64,000 nucleotides of DNA, from the NCBI GenBank assembly GCA_945883335.1, contig CAMCXI010000003.1:62001-126000 (forward strand). Reading direction: 5' to 3'. Positions within the stretch are counted from its first letter, which is position 1, and each line of letters starts with the position of its first letter. Positions 18,641 to 31,285 of the stretch are shown in pieces. The stretch is from Candidatus Methylopumilus universalis (lineage in GTDB: Bacteria > Pseudomonadota > Gammaproteobacteria > Burkholderiales > Methylophilaceae). The notes beneath the pieces were generated by a model, which was not told the origin of the DNA, did no database searches, and saw only the letters and a program-made list of their open reading frames with translations. A program made the position numbers and the translations under genes.

Positions 18641-19726
18641 ATGAAATGCGGAATTGTCGGCCTACCAAACGTGGGTAAATCAACGCTCTTCAATGCAATC
18701 ACCAAAGCAGGGATCGCGGCAGAAAACTACCCTTTCTGCACGATTGAGCCTAACGTCGGTATCGTTGAAGTGCCTGATCCACGGATGAAGCCATTGATTG
18801 ATATCGTCAATCCGCAAAAAGTACAACCTGCGATTGTTGAGTTTGTTGACATTGCAGGCTTGGTAGCCGGCGCTTCAAAAGGTGAAGGCCTAGGTAACAA
18901 GTTCTTAGCCAATATCCGCGAAACCGATGCGATTGCTCACGTCGTGCGTTGTTTTAACGATGCTAACGTGGTGCACGTTGCCAACAAAGTTGACCCCCTT
19001 TCAGATGTTGAAACCATCAACACCGAGCTAGCACTTGCCGACATGGAAACAGTTGATAAAACGGTTCAACGCGAAAGCAAAAAAGCAAAATCAGGTGACA
19101 AAGAAGCGATTGCGCTCTGCGCCGTGTTAGTCAAAGTACAAAAAGGCTTGGATGAAGGCAAAGCTGTGCGCACTCTAGGCTTAGGTGCTGATGAGTTGCA
19201 CCTACTCAAGCCACTTTGCCTCATTACGGTTAAACCAGTGATGTACATCGCTAACGTTGATGAAAAAAGCTTTAGAAACAACCCACTCCTTGATTCAATC
19301 GTTGAATTAGGCAAAAAAGAAGGCTCCCCAGTGGTGAGCATTTGCGCAAAGATTGAAGCAGAAATTTCAGACCTAGAAGACGAAGACAAAGCTTTGTTTT
19401 TAGAAGAGCTAGGCTTAACAGAGCCAGGCTTAGACCGGGTAGTACGTGCAGCATATGCTCTACTCGGCTTAGAAACCTACTTCACCGCAGGCGTTAAAGA
19501 AGTACGTGCTTGGACAGTTCGCAAAGGCTCAACCGCACCACAAGCAGCAGGCGTGATTCATACCGACTTTGAGCGTGGCTTTATCCGCGCCGAAGTGATT
19601 GCCTTTAACGAATACGTTGCCCACAAAGGTGAACAAGGCGCAAAAGAAGCCGGAAAAATGCGCTTAGAGGGTAAAGAATATATCGTGCAAGATGGCGATG
19701 TGATGCACTTTAGATTCAACGTGTAG
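18641..19726 (+). CDS. ychF: Redox-regulated ATPase/GTPase YchF
   Basis: OBG-family P-loop protein that prefers ATP and associates with ribosomes. The G1 motif is GLPNVGKST near residue 7, G3 is [16 protein letters not shown] and G4 is a non-standard NVDE, which fits the ATP specificity of the family. The C-terminal TGS domain is present (TFFTAG-like [15 protein letters not shown], and [14 protein letters not shown]). It has 361 residues, against 363 in E. coli. AGGAAAA precedes the ATG. It ends the prs-rplY-pth-ychF group and is closed by a terminator. Confidence 0.96.
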   Translation: MKCGIVGLPNVGKSTLFNAITKAGIAAENYPFCTIEPNVGIVEVPDPRMKPLIDIVNPQKVQPAIVEFVDIAGLVAGASKGEGLGNKFLANIRETDAIAHVVRCFNDANVVHVANKVDPLSDVETINTELALADMETVDKTVQRESKKAKSGDKEAIALCAVLVKVQKGLDEGKAVRTLGLGADELHLLKPLCLITVKPVMYIANVDEKSFRNNPLLDSIVELGKKEGSPVVSICAKIEAEISDLEDEDKALFLEELGLTEPGLDRVVRAAYALLGLETYFTAGVKEVRAWTVRKGSTAPQAAGVIHTDFERGFIRAEVIAFNEYVAHKGEQGAKEAGKMRLEGKEYIVQDGDVMHFRFNV

Positions 19727-19755
19727 CAATTTAGATGTCAGCAAAATTGCACCGC

Positions 19756-19783
19756 AAAAAGCCATCTTCGCGATGGCTTTTTT
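19756..19783 (+). terminator. Rho-independent terminator after ychF
   Basis: A stem GCCATC/GATGGC with a small TTCGC-type loop is flanked by an A-run and a T-run, so it could work on both strands. It separates ychF from leuS. Confidence 0.85.
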
Positions 19784-19794
19784 ATTGCCTGTAA

Positions 19795-22337
<2,543 letters not shown>

Positions 22338-22338
<1 letters not shown>

Positions 22339-22844
22339 TGATGAATCGCTACGTTGCTCGCTATTTAACCATCCTAATGCTGGCCTTTGTTGTTGCCGCA
22401 TGCGGTTTTCATTTACGCGGCGTAGCTGATTTAGCGTTCAGCAAGCTCTATATGAAAGGCTCAGTTAGCATTTCTAAAGACTTAATTAGCTCACTTAAAA
22501 CCAATGGTGTGACTATCGTCAAAGAGCCTGAAGAGGCTGAAATAATGTTGGATTTAATGAGCGACGGTATCGAAAAACGCATTCTGTCATTGGGCGGCAC
22601 CGGTTCTGTGCGTGAGTTTGAATTGTTCTACCGAGTAAAATTTCGCGTGCGTGACGCGTCAGAAGAACTTTGGGGCCAAGAGCAAATGATAGAAAGTCGT
22701 CGTGATTTTTCATATTTAGATACAGAGTTGCTGGCGAAATCATACGAAGAAGCCATGCTTTATGAAGATATGCGCCGCGATGCTACAAGAGAACTCATGC
22801 GTCGCTTAGTTGCCCAAAAACCTAAATCCAAGGCTGTGAAATAG
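22338..22844 (+). CDS. lptE: LPS-assembly lipoprotein LptE
   Basis: A 168-residue lipoprotein whose signal peptide ends in VVAAC, followed by GFHLRGVADLAFSKLYM, the standard LptE opening. LptE plugs the LptD barrel and helps place LPS in the outer leaflet. The ATG shares an A with the leuS TAA stop (TAATG), which implies translational coupling; a second ATG follows directly. Position between leuS and holA is conserved in proteobacteria. Confidence 0.93.
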
Positions 22845-22868
22845 GCAAACTGCCTGCATCGTTCCAAT

Positions 22869-23894
22869 ATGAATTTGGCGCCACAACAACTATCCCAACA
22901 CCTCAGCAACGGCCTTAAGCCGCTCTATGTGCTCACAGGAGATGAGCCTTTATCTCAACGTGAATGTTTAGATGCCATTCGTGCCAAAGCCCGTGAACTA
23001 GGGTTTGATGAACGCACCAGTTTAACTTCTGACCGTTATTTTAATTGGGCACAAATCGCTGAGTATGGCCAGGCCATGTCATTGTTCGCGAGCCAACGTT
23101 TACTTGAAATTCATATCCCCACAGGCAAACCTGGCCTTGAGGGTAGCAAAGCGCTTCAAGCCATAGCGGCAGAAGCTTTACCTGATACTGTCACCGTGGT
23201 TATTCTGCCAGCCATTGATTGGCGCGATGCAAAAAGCGCTTGGTACACAGCGCTACAACAAAATAGCGTATTTATTGAACTGCGTGAAGTTGGGCCTGCA
23301 CAATTGCCACAATGGATTGCTAACCGTTTGGCATTGCAAAAGCAAAGTACCGATGCGGAAACTTTAATTTTCATGGCGAACCAAGTAGAGGGCAATTTAC
23401 TTGCCGCGCATCAAGAGATACAAAAACTAGGCTTGCTCTACCCTGCTGGCGCAATTGCTGGGGATGATGTCCGTGCAGCAGTGCTCAATGTTTCGCGCTT
23501 TGACGCAGTGCAACTTGGGGAGGCTGTGTTATCTGGAGATGTAGATCGCACCGTGCGGATTTTAGATGGCCTGAAAGATGAAGGCGCACAGCCTGTTGCT
23601 GTGATGAACCCACTGATTTGGGCGATTACGCCATTAGTGAAAATTAAACAGGCCGAAGCGCGCGGAGAAAACTTAAATAGCGCCATGGTTCAGGCCAAAG
23701 TGTTTGGTCCAAAACAAGCGCTTGCCAAGCAAGCGGTCGCGCGATTAAGCTTAAAACAATTACAAGCGGCATTATTGAAGCTTGCTGATATTGATAAAAC
23801 AGCAAAAGGCATGATGCAAGGCGATGCTTGGCTAGAGATTTCGAGATTATGTTTTGGTTTGGCAAGAATTGGCACAAGAGCCAGAAGCCGCTAA
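22869..23894 (+). CDS. holA: DNA polymerase III subunit delta
   Basis: Clamp-loader subunit that opens the beta sliding clamp. It has 341 residues, with the N-terminal [21 protein letters not shown] (a degenerate, non-hydrolysing P-loop region) and [20 protein letters not shown], the conserved segment of the middle domain. The order leuS-lptE-holA confirms the assignment. It is 24 bases after lptE and 17 before proA. Confidence 0.94.
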   Translation: MNLAPQQLSQHLSNGLKPLYVLTGDEPLSQRECLDAIRAKARELGFDERTSLTSDRYFNWAQIAEYGQAMSLFASQRLLEIHIPTGKPGLEGSKALQAIAAEALPDTVTVVILPAIDWRDAKSAWYTALQQNSVFIELREVGPAQLPQWIANRLALQKQSTDAETLIFMANQVEGNLLAAHQEIQKLGLLYPAGAIAGDDVRAAVLNVSRFDAVQLGEAVLSGDVDRTVRILDGLKDEGAQPVAVMNPLIWAITPLVKIKQAEARGENLNSAMVQAKVFGPKQALAKQAVARLSLKQLQAALLKLADIDKTAKGMMQGDAWLEISRLCFGLARIGTRARSR

Positions 23895-23911
23895 AGGAAG
23901 ATTGGGAACAG

Positions 23912-25168
23912 ATGGACATTAAATCGTATATGCACAATGTTGGGGTAGAAGCGCGCAACGCTTCACGCGCCATGGCAAAAGCTGAAACCAATACTAAAAA
24001 CTTAGCGCTCACCACCATCGCTAAATCGATTTTGCGTGAAAAAGATGCCCTACTTGCCGCCAACCAACAAGACCTAGCTGCGGCAAAAGCTGCAGGCATG
24101 GAAGCGGCGATGTTAGACCGCCTCACCATCACTGAAAAATCAATCGCCACCATGGCTGAAGGCTTGCAACAAATTGCCAGCCTTGCTGATCCAATTGGTG
24201 AAATTAGCGATATGAAATATCGCCCTTCTGGCATCCAGATTGGAAAAATGCGCGTGCCGCTTGGCGTGATTGGCATAATTTACGAAGCACGTCCAAATGT
24301 AACAGTGGATGCGGCTGGCTTATGTATTAAATCAGGCAACGCCACTATTCTGCGTGGTGGCTCAGAGGCCATTCATTGCAACCAAGCATTGGCGAAATTA
24401 GTCCATGAAGGCTTAGCAGCCGCTGGCTTACCAAAAGCTGCTGTGCAAGTCATAGAAACCACAGACCGCGCTGCGGTTGGCGAACTCATCACCATGAAGG
24501 AATTTGTAGATGTGATTGTGCCACGAGGGGGTAAAGGCCTGATTGAGCGCATTTCAAACAATGCACGCATTCCCGTGATTAAGCATTTAGACGGTAATTG
24601 TCACGTGTATGTGGACGATGAAGCGGATTTTGATAAAGCCATTCGAATTATTGAGAACTCCAAAACACAGCGTCTTGGCACATGCAACACAACAGAATCG
24701 CTTTTGATTGCACGTAGCGTCGCCAAAAGCATGTTGCCAAAAATTGCTGAGATGTTAATTAGCAAAGGCATTGAAATTCGCGGCTGCGCAGAAACATGTG
24801 CCCTGGTGCCAGCCGCTAAAAAAGCTACTGAAGAAGATTTTTATACTGAATATCTGGATGCGATTATTTCCTGCAAAATCGTCGCTGATTTAGATGAAGC
24901 AATTACGCATATCAACCAACATTCATCACAACATACTGAAGCCATCGTGACTGAAAACTATACCAAAGCTCGCCGTTTCTTGCGTGAGGTGGACTCAAGC
25001 AGCGTGATGGTGAATGCATCTACACGCTTTGCAGATGGCTTTGAGTATGGTTTGGGCGCAGAGATTGGCATCTCAACCGACAAGCTCCACGCCCGCGGCC
25101 CTGTTGGTCTTGATGGCTTAACCTCACTCAAATATATTGTATTGGGTGATGGGCACGTTCGCGCCTAA
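23912..25168 (+). CDS. proA: Gamma-glutamyl phosphate reductase
   Basis: NADPH-dependent reductase of proline synthesis, giving glutamate semialdehyde. It has 418 residues from the ATG at 23912; a longer in-frame start would overlap holA by 67 bases. The catalytic cysteine sits in [12 protein letters not shown], and [21 protein letters not shown] and [20 protein letters not shown] are family blocks. AAAGGAAG lies about a dozen bases upstream of the ATG. Its partner proB is not in the window. Confidence 0.95.
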   Translation: MDIKSYMHNVGVEARNASRAMAKAETNTKNLALTTIAKSILREKDALLAANQQDLAAAKAAGMEAAMLDRLTITEKSIATMAEGLQQIASLADPIGEISDMKYRPSGIQIGKMRVPLGVIGIIYEARPNVTVDAAGLCIKSGNATILRGGSEAIHCNQALAKLVHEGLAAAGLPKAAVQVIETTDRAAVGELITMKEFVDVIVPRGGKGLIERISNNARIPVIKHLDGNCHVYVDDEADFDKAIRIIENSKTQRLGTCNTTESLLIARSVAKSMLPKIAEMLISKGIEIRGCAETCALVPAAKKATEEDFYTEYLDAIISCKIVADLDEAITHINQHSSQHTEAIVTENYTKARRFLREVDSSSVMVNASTRFADGFEYGLGAEIGISTDKLHARGPVGLDGLTSLKYIVLGDGHVRA

Positions 25169-25177
25169 ATATCATTC

Positions 25178-25810
25178 ATGATAGGTATTCTAGGCGGTAC
25201 GTTTAATCCCATCCATAACGGTCACTTGCACCTTGCAGAGCGCTTAAACCAAACCCTCGCTTTTGAGGCAATACGCTTCATGCCTGCCGCCATTCCAGCA
25301 TTAAAAGGTATGCCAACCGTCAGCGCTGAACATCGCGCCGACATGGTAAAACTCGCAATTGTTAACCATCCAACATTTGAGATTGATATCCGCGAACTTG
25401 AGCGTGAAGGCCCTTCTTACACCATCGACAGTCTTATTGCATTACGTAAAGAACTTGGTGATAAGGTGAGCATTTGCTGGCTGATAGGTTCAGATGCTTT
25501 TGCTAGACTGAACACCTGGAATCGCTGGAAAGATCTGCTCAACCACTGCCATTTTGTTGTAGTCAAACGGCCGCATTCTGAAAAATTAAACTGGAATACT
25601 GAAGTTGAGTTGCTGCTTGAAGCGCATCAAACCAAGGATGCAAACAGCCTTAAAAACTCTGCCAGTGGAAAAGTACTGATTCAAGAGATTGCGGCTTTGG
25701 ATATTTCATCTACACAAATTCGCCAGCACATTGCATCAAAAACTGATGTCAGCAATTTCATGCCCCGCAGTGTGATGAAATACATTCAACAACACCAGCT
25801 CTACCAATAG
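25178..25810 (+). CDS. nadD: Nicotinate-nucleotide adenylyltransferase
   Basis: NAD biosynthesis enzyme, 210 residues, transferring AMP to nicotinate mononucleotide. The nucleotidyltransferase motif GGTFNPIHNGHLHLAERL is at the N-terminus, and the ISSTQIRQHIA motif near the C-terminus is the ISSTxIR signature. It starts nine bases after proA. In many relatives rsfS and rlmH follow nadD; here a small membrane protein follows instead. Confidence 0.95.
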   Translation: MIGILGGTFNPIHNGHLHLAERLNQTLAFEAIRFMPAAIPALKGMPTVSAEHRADMVKLAIVNHPTFEIDIRELEREGPSYTIDSLIALRKELGDKVSICWLIGSDAFARLNTWNRWKDLLNHCHFVVVKRPHSEKLNWNTEVELLLEAHQTKDANSLKNSASGKVLIQEIAALDISSTQIRQHIASKTDVSNFMPRSVMKYIQQHQLYQ

Positions 25811-25814
25811 ACAA

Positions 25815-26297
25815 ATGGATACCTTTAGCCACGCACTTTGGGGATATGGACTATTCGGTCACAAGCGCCATGCTTTGATTGCCATTCTGTTTGGTGCCGC
25901 ACCTGATTTGATCTCATTTGGCGCGCTTATGTTGTTCAACATGCTGAGTGGCACTTGGCATTTCGGCAAACCGCCACTAGAAACCCTGCCGCCTTGGCTA
26001 TTTACCAACTACGCTTTTGGGCATAGCGTCATTATTTGCTTTTCTGTGATTGGTTTAGTGTGGTTGTGTCGCAAAGACATTGCGTTCGCCATGTTGGCTT
26101 GGCCACTTCACATTCTAATGGATTTTCCATTTCACGATAAATCCTACTTCGCGACACCGCTATTTTGGCCATTCTCAGATTTTAGTATTGATGGCATCCC
26201 TTGGTCGCATTGGTATATTTGGTACCCCAATGTCGCGGGCTTGATTATTTTGCTGACGTATCGATTTAGGCAAAAACGTAAAGTTAAAAATCAATAA
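25815..26297 (+). CDS. Small membrane protein, YdjM-like
   Basis: A 160-residue membrane protein with about four hydrophobic segments. It opens with MDTFSHALWGYGLFGHKRHA and contains GAAPDLISFG, then PLHILMDFPFHDK. The spaced His, Pro-Asp and His-Asp pairs resemble the YdjM (PF04307) group, annotated as membrane-bound metal-dependent hydrolases, but the match is partial and activity is unproven. It starts four bases after nadD and its end overlaps the convergent bioD end by 14 bases. It could be a general phospholipid or metal-linked enzyme; function unknown. Confidence 0.6.
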   Translation: MDTFSHALWGYGLFGHKRHALIAILFGAAPDLISFGALMLFNMLSGTWHFGKPPLETLPPWLFTNYAFGHSVIICFSVIGLVWLCRKDIAFAMLAWPLHILMDFPFHDKSYFATPLFWPFSDFSIDGIPWSHWYIWYPNVAGLIILLTYRFRQKRKVKNQ

Positions 26298-26940
26298 ATT
26301 GCGGCTCTTCACCCCAAGCCACATCGGCAATACAGGGCGCTTTAAGCATTGCTTTTAAGGTCGCGATATTTTCTTCTATGGCTGGCATATTAGGATCAAT
26401 CCGATTAGCCACCCACCCCACTAAATTAAGTCCAGTCGCTCTAATTGAACCCGCCGTCATTAAGGCATGATTAATACAGCCCAAACGCACACCAACCACC
26501 AAAATAATGGGTAGATTAAGTTTTACAGCTAAATCCGCCATGGTTTCTTGGCGATTAATCGGCACACGAAAACCACCCGCCCCTTCAACCACCACCACAT
26601 CGGCTTTTGCCTTTAAGACATCAAAAGCTTGCTGAATATTATCTAATGAAACCGAAACGCCAGCCTGCTCGGCAGCAATGTGCGGTGCTATTGCTGGGAG
26701 AAACACATAAGAGTTAATCAAAGCCAAATCTGCGTCCACGTTCCCCGCTTTAATGAGTTCAGTCACATCACTATTCAGCAAACGGCCATTCACTAATTCG
26801 GCACCAGCGGCAACTGGCTTCATGCCAACTGTTAGCAATCCCTGCTTACAAAAATGCTTAATCAGCGCACTAGCAATATAGGTTTTGCCAACATCGGTAT
26901 CCGTGCCGGTAATGAAGTAAGCGGTCTTATTTTTTTGCAT
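26284..26940 (-). CDS. bioD: Dethiobiotin synthetase
   Basis: ATP-dependent carboxylase that closes the ureido ring of dethiobiotin from diaminopelargonate and CO2. It has 218 residues. The P-loop is GTDTDVGKTYIASAL near residue 12, and VVVEGAGGFRVPI is the second signature. It is the last gene of the bio operon and overlaps bioC by 14 bases. bioA, the step before it, is not in the window. Confidence 0.95.
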   Translation of the reverse strand: MQKNKTAYFITGTDTDVGKTYIASALIKHFCKQGLLTVGMKPVAAGAELVNGRLLNSDVTELIKAGNVDADLALINSYVFLPAIAPHIAAEQAGVSVSLDNIQQAFDVLKAKADVVVVEGAGGFRVPINRQETMADLAVKLNLPIILVVGVRLGCINHALMTAGSIRATGLNLVGWVANRIDPNMPAIEENIATLKAMLKAPCIADVAWGEEPQFIDF

Positions 26941-27844
26941 GAAAAGTCACAGGTGCAAAACCTGCCTCTAAGTCGATTTTCGTTTTAGGTCTCGCCGCGG
27001 GCTTCCATGCGTGGCCATAAATGACCTCAAACGTGGCAGGTAATTTGCCATCTTGTCTAAAGCGCTCGTAATTTTCAGTGAGTTGCTTTAAAAAGCCTCG
27101 ACCCTGCAAGCCACGACTTCGTCCTTCAGTAGCGTTATGGGCACCGATAGACTTCAAATCCCGCATTACGGCTATCACATCATCGTAAGTAAGCGTAATG
27201 CGTTCCACATCCAATACTGGCGCTGCAAAGCCCGCGCGCACTAACGCATCGCCAATGTCGTGCATATCAATAAAACGGCTAACGTGCACATGCTCGCCAT
27301 CTACACTTGAAGCCGCACGTAGCTCTTTAAGCGTGTCGGGGCCAAGCGTGCTAAACATCAGCAGTCCATCAGCATTAAGCACGCGATGCATGTCCGTGAA
27401 AGCAGCATCTAAATCGTTACACCATTGAATGGCAAGGTTAGACCACACCAACTCCAAACTCGCATCCGCCAAAGGAAGTTGTTCAATATCCGCACAAAGT
27501 AAATGCTGCTGATTAAAGCCTAATGTTTGCTTGATGCGCTGAGTGAGAGAAGTTTTCATGGCCTGCGTTTTCTGCAACATGCCCATCGCTAAATCCATCG
27601 AAACAAGCTGTGCTTTGGGGTACTTTTGCATCAAAGCTAGGCTGGCATGGCCTGTGCCACAGCCCGCGTCTAATATGCGCGCTGGTTGCATGCTCACTAA
27701 GTCTAAACGGCTGAGCATTTCTTCACGTACCAACTTTTGCATCACAGCCGCTGCATCATAAGTATTGGCAGCACGGTCAAACGAAGCACGGATGCGCGCT
27801 TTGTCGAGGTGGTAAATATCTTGATGTATAGGGGTTTGGCTCAT
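26927..27844 (-). CDS. bioC: Malonyl-ACP O-methyltransferase
   Basis: SAM-dependent methyltransferase that masks malonyl-ACP as a methyl ester to start pimelate synthesis through the fatty-acid pathway. The SAM site is ILDAGCGTGHASLALM, followed by SNLAIQWCNDLDAAF, a BioC-type post-motif. At 305 residues it is longer than the E. coli enzyme, with a C-terminal extension ending in KTKIDLEAGFAPVTF. The start overlaps the bioH stop by four bases (ATGA), which implies coupled translation. Confidence 0.93.
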   Translation of the reverse strand: MSQTPIHQDIYHLDKARIRASFDRAANTYDAAAVMQKLVREEMLSRLDLVSMQPARILDAGCGTGHASLALMQKYPKAQLVSMDLAMGMLQKTQAMKTSLTQRIKQTLGFNQQHLLCADIEQLPLADASLELVWSNLAIQWCNDLDAAFTDMHRVLNADGLLMFSTLGPDTLKELRAASSVDGEHVHVSRFIDMHDIGDALVRAGFAAPVLDVERITLTYDDVIAVMRDLKSIGAHNATEGRSRGLQGRGFLKQLTENYERFRQDGKLPATFEVIYGHAWKPAARPKTKIDLEAGFAPVTFHAKK

Positions 27845-28599
27845 GCTCGTAAAAACTCAGTCACTTTTTGAGTGAATAATTCAGGATGTGAAATAAATGG
27901 CTCGTGCGCCGCATTGGGTAGCGCGATTAATTCTGCATTCGGTAGCGCTTTTGCAGTCCACTCGGCCGCACTCAATGAGGCCAGTTTGTCGAGTACGCCA
28001 TGAATCAACAAGCTTGGCGTTTCTATGCTTGGTAAGTCGGCACGCAAATCTCCTGTGCGCAAAATATCCAAAGCACCAAGCAATCCTTGCTGATTAGGCT
28101 CAGGTCTAAAGCTAAGTGCTTCACGCAACATTTTGGTGGTTGCCCGCGCGTTGCCGCTTCCCATCGCAATGAGCGCCAATAACTTATTCATCGTGCCTTG
28201 GTAATCTTGCAGCGCACCCGCAAAAAAACTTTCAAACACATCGCTAGGCATGCCTTGTTGCCAATCATCACGCGCCACAAAACATGGCGTACTGCCCACC
28301 AAAATTAGCTTTTTAATGGGAGTGATTAAGGCGACTTTAGTGGCAATTAAGCCCCCTAAAGACCAACCTAAAACATATGCATTATTTGGGATTGCCTCAG
28401 CGATTTCTTCCGCCACACTATGCAAGTTGTAAATATCCAAGTTTTTGCTGTAGCCCATGCCGGGCAAATCAACCAAGTGCAATTCAAAATGCTGACTGAG
28501 CAAATCACGCGCTTGCATCCACATGCCGCTATGCATGCCCCAGCCATGAATCATCACCAGTGCCTCGCCCTGCCCTATTTTTTCAATATGCAAGCTCAT
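27841..28599 (-). CDS. bioH: Pimeloyl-ACP methyl ester esterase
   Basis: Alpha/beta hydrolase, 252 residues, that removes the methyl group from pimeloyl-ACP methyl ester and ends chain elongation. The nucleophile serine is in LGWSLGGLIA and the histidine in LPNAAHEPFISHP; VMIHGWGMHSGMW forms the oxyanion region. It overlaps bioF by four bases and bioC by four bases, so bioF-bioH-bioC form one translation-coupled unit. The bioC-bioH pathway assignment is thus supported by context. Confidence 0.93.
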   Translation of the reverse strand: MSLHIEKIGQGEALVMIHGWGMHSGMWMQARDLLSQHFELHLVDLPGMGYSKNLDIYNLHSVAEEIAEAIPNNAYVLGWSLGGLIATKVALITPIKKLILVGSTPCFVARDDWQQGMPSDVFESFFAGALQDYQGTMNKLLALIAMGSGNARATTKMLREALSFRPEPNQQGLLGALDILRTGDLRADLPSIETPSLLIHGVLDKLASLSAAEWTAKALPNAELIALPNAAHEPFISHPELFTQKVTEFLRA

Positions 28600-29759
28600 A
28601 CGAACAAAGCCTGCTCTGCTTCATGTAAATGCTGAATCAGCAATTTCACATCATCTAAGCTGTGCACTGCAGATAATGAAATCCTCAGGCGAGCTGTATT
28701 TTTTGGCACAGTCGGTGGTCGGATCGCTGGCACCAAAACACCCCGCGCTAGGAGATAGTCGCTCAGTCCGAGCGCCGCTTCATTGCTGCCAACCACGATA
28801 GGTTGTATCGCAGTATCTGATGGCATTAACTGCCATTTTTTCAAGCTTAAATGCTCTTTGAAATAAGCGATTAATTCTCGCAAATGCTGATGACGCGCCT
28901 CATCTTTTTGCATCACATTAACAGACGCAACTAGAGCCGCTGCCAATGCTGGGGGACTAGCCGTCGTGTAAATATAAGTTTTCGCTGACTGAATTAAATA
29001 CTCAATCATCGTTGCTTCGCCAGCGACAAAAGCGCCAGCGACGCCTGCGGCTTTACCTAAGGTTGCCATGTAGATAATACGGGGGGAAGCTACCTTAAAA
29101 TGGCTCAAAATGCCGCGACCTTGTTCACCTAATACGCCAAAACCATGCGCATCATCGAGTAACAAATAGGCATCGTATTTTTCGCAAAGCGAGAGCAATT
29201 CAGGCACTGGGGCTATATCGCCATCCATGCTAAATACAGCATCAACAATCACCAGCTTTCTTGATGCGGAGCTCATCGCTAACATTTTTTCTAATTGCGC
29301 TAAATCTTGATGTGCATAGCGATTTAACTCTGCACGCGCCAAAATAGCCGCATCATTCAAAGAAGCATGATTGAGCTTATCTGCAAAAATTGCATCGTTA
29401 CGCCCAAGCAATGCTGCAACTACACCCATGTTCGCCATATAGCCTGTGCTGAATAGCAATCCTGCTGGCAAGCCGACAAAGCATGCCAAAGCTTGTTCTG
29501 CATCATGGTGAAATTGATGATGTCCGGTAATAAGGTGCGAAGCACCGCCTCCAACGCCCGCCTCTTTAGCGGCAATCTGTAGGGCTGAAATTAACTCGGG
29601 GTGATTCGCCAAGCCTAGATAGTCATTACTTGCAAATGAGAGTAGGCGCTGTCCATCTGCGACCAAATAGGCCGATTGAGGACTTTGTAACAAGCGGCGC
29701 TTACGCTTTAACCCTGCTTGCGCACGTTCCGCGAGTTCTACTTTGAGTTGTTCTATCAT
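28596..29759 (-). CDS. bioF: 8-amino-7-oxononanoate synthase
   Basis: PLP enzyme condensing pimeloyl-ACP with alanine. It has 387 residues. The PLP lysine lies in IIYMATLGKAAGVAGAF, HGFGVLGEQGRG is the conserved DxxHxxG region, and SNDYLGLANHPEL is the N-terminal block. It begins about 40 bases after bioB. All catalytic residues that I can place are present. Confidence 0.95.
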   Translation of the reverse strand: MIEQLKVELAERAQAGLKRKRRLLQSPQSAYLVADGQRLLSFASNDYLGLANHPELISALQIAAKEAGVGGGASHLITGHHQFHHDAEQALACFVGLPAGLLFSTGYMANMGVVAALLGRNDAIFADKLNHASLNDAAILARAELNRYAHQDLAQLEKMLAMSSASRKLVIVDAVFSMDGDIAPVPELLSLCEKYDAYLLLDDAHGFGVLGEQGRGILSHFKVASPRIIYMATLGKAAGVAGAFVAGEATMIEYLIQSAKTYIYTTASPPALAAALVASVNVMQKDEARHQHLRELIAYFKEHLSLKKWQLMPSDTAIQPIVVGSNEAALGLSDYLLARGVLVPAIRPPTVPKNTARLRISLSAVHSLDDVKLLIQHLHEAEQALFV

Positions 29760-29799
29760 TCTTTAAAGTTCCATGGCACTTACACGCCAGGCCGAATGA

Positions 29800-30813
29800 T
29801 TAAATTGGATGCAGACCCAATTTGGCAAACAGTTGTTTATCTGTTTCCGCTTCAGGGTTACCTGTGGTCAGCAATTTCTCACCGTAGAAAATTGAATTAG
29901 CGCCAGCAATAAAACACAATGCTTGAATACCTTCGTGCATGCTTTGACGGCCTGCTGAAAGACGAACGAAGCTCTTAGGCATGGTGATTCGCGCAGCGGC
30001 AATCGTACGGATAAATTCAAACTGATCTAAGTCCTCAATGCCGTGCAATGGCGTACCCTTGACCTGCGTGAGCAAGTTAATAGGCACGCTTTCTGGTGGA
30101 CGTTCCATGTTAGCAAGTTGCGCAATCAGCCCAGCGCGTTGGTTGCGACTTTCGCCCATGCCAATAATGCCGCCACAACATACGTTAATGTCTGCTTCAC
30201 GCACACTGTCCAATGTATCCAATCGATCTTGATAGGTACGTGTAGTAATTACATCACCATAGAATTCTGGTGCTGTATCTAAGTTGTGGTTGTAGTAATC
30301 AAGACCTGCATCCTTCAATTGTGCGGCTTGCCCTTCTTTTAACATCCCCAAAGTCGCGCAGGTTTGTAAGCCCATCGCTTTCACTTCTGAAATCATTTTA
30401 AGCACAGGCTCTAAATCTTTTTGCTTAGGGCTGCGCCACGCGGCGCCCATACAGAAGCGGCTTGCACCACTCTCTTTTGCGGCACGCGCCGCTGCTAGCA
30501 CTTCATCAATAGGCATGAGTGGCTCATTTTCCACATCCGTGTGGTAACGCGCTGCTTGCGGACAGTAACCGCAATCCTCTGAACAGCCGCCTGTTTTAAT
30601 TGAAAGCAATGTGCTGACTTGCACAGCATTAGGATCAAAGTTTTCACGATGTACAGTTTGCGCACGATGGATTAAATCGCTAAATGGCAGTTCGTATAAC
30701 TCAACAATTTGCGCCACACTCCAACGCTTCTCGGTTTCTGCAAGCACAACATTGCGCTTAATAGTCGATGCATCAACCATGCTCACATTTGAATCCATAT
30801 TTAACTCGCTCAT
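29800..30813 (-). CDS. bioB: Biotin synthase
   Basis: Radical SAM enzyme inserting sulfur into dethiobiotin. It has 337 residues, with the Fe-S cluster motif [15 protein letters not shown] near residue 76 (Cys-x3-Cys-x2-Cys) and [12 protein letters not shown] plus [14 protein letters not shown]. The start overlaps the preceding membrane-protein stop by four bases (ATGA). It is the second gene of the biotin operon. Confidence 0.96.
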   Translation of the reverse strand: MSELNMDSNVSMVDASTIKRNVVLAETEKRWSVAQIVELYELPFSDLIHRAQTVHRENFDPNAVQVSTLLSIKTGGCSEDCGYCPQAARYHTDVENEPLMPIDEVLAAARAAKESGASRFCMGAAWRSPKQKDLEPVLKMISEVKAMGLQTCATLGMLKEGQAAQLKDAGLDYYNHNLDTAPEFYGDVITTRTYQDRLDTLDSVREADINVCCGGIIGMGESRNQRAGLIAQLANMERPPESVPINLLTQVKGTPLHGIEDLDQFEFIRTIAAARITMPKSFVRLSAGRQSMHEGIQALCFIAGANSIFYGEKLLTTGNPEAETDKQLFAKLGLHPI

Positions 30814-31229
30814 ACTTCAATCTCCATCTTCATGTCTTGCCAATCTTCTTTTGAAGCGCGCAACATATCTCTAATACCTAAAGGCACAACCAATAAAATA
30901 CTGATGCCCCACACTAAAAATAAGACGTTTAATACGCCTATCTTTTCACCTAACATAAAACCAAAAAACGCCATCACCACAAGCAAAGCAAAAGTAGAAT
31001 AAAATCGGTAAGCAGACTTTGTCATGTACTCACAGATTTTGTGATTGGGATGATTGGCCGCTGCCGCGTACATAAAGATAGAAGCAGCCACCCATATAAA
31101 CAGAGGAATCACTAAAGGAAGCAGTAAAACAGCTAAACAAGAAAAAAAGGTAAATCCTTGTGCAGATCGCATTTGCTGTTTTGCAGTAATAATGTGATGT
31201 GTTTCTGTCGCTAACTCCATCAATGACAC
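30810..31229 (-). CDS. Unknown membrane protein heading the biotin operon
   Basis: A 139-residue protein I do not recognise. It has about three or four hydrophobic segments (residues about 28-60, 76-96 and 98-116) separated by short charged loops, and a Met- and acid-rich C-terminal tail ([13 protein letters not shown]). Its stop overlaps the bioB start (ATGA), so the two are translated together. The position suggests a role in biotin metabolism or transport, but it does not look like BioY, which is larger with six segments. The only support for function is context. Confidence 0.65.
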   Translation of the reverse strand: MSLMELATETHHIITAKQQMRSAQGFTFFSCLAVLLLPLVIPLFIWVAASIFMYAAAANHPNHKICEYMTKSAYRFYSTFALLVVMAFFGFMLGEKIGVLNVLFLVWGISILLVVPLGIRDMLRASKEDWQDMKMEIEV

Positions 31230-31255
31230 GCTTTCATCTAGTAATATTAAAGTTA

Positions 31256-31285
31256 ATTATACATTGTTAAGCAGAAAGCCATCAA
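31256..31285 (-). promoter_or_regulatory. Predicted promoter of the biotin operon
   Basis: On the minus strand a TTGATG (-35, 31280-31285) is followed after 18 bp by a perfect TATAAT (-10, 31256-31261), about 27 bases before the first gene. No BirA-type operator (TTGTAAACC with its inverted partner) is visible. Confidence 0.45.
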
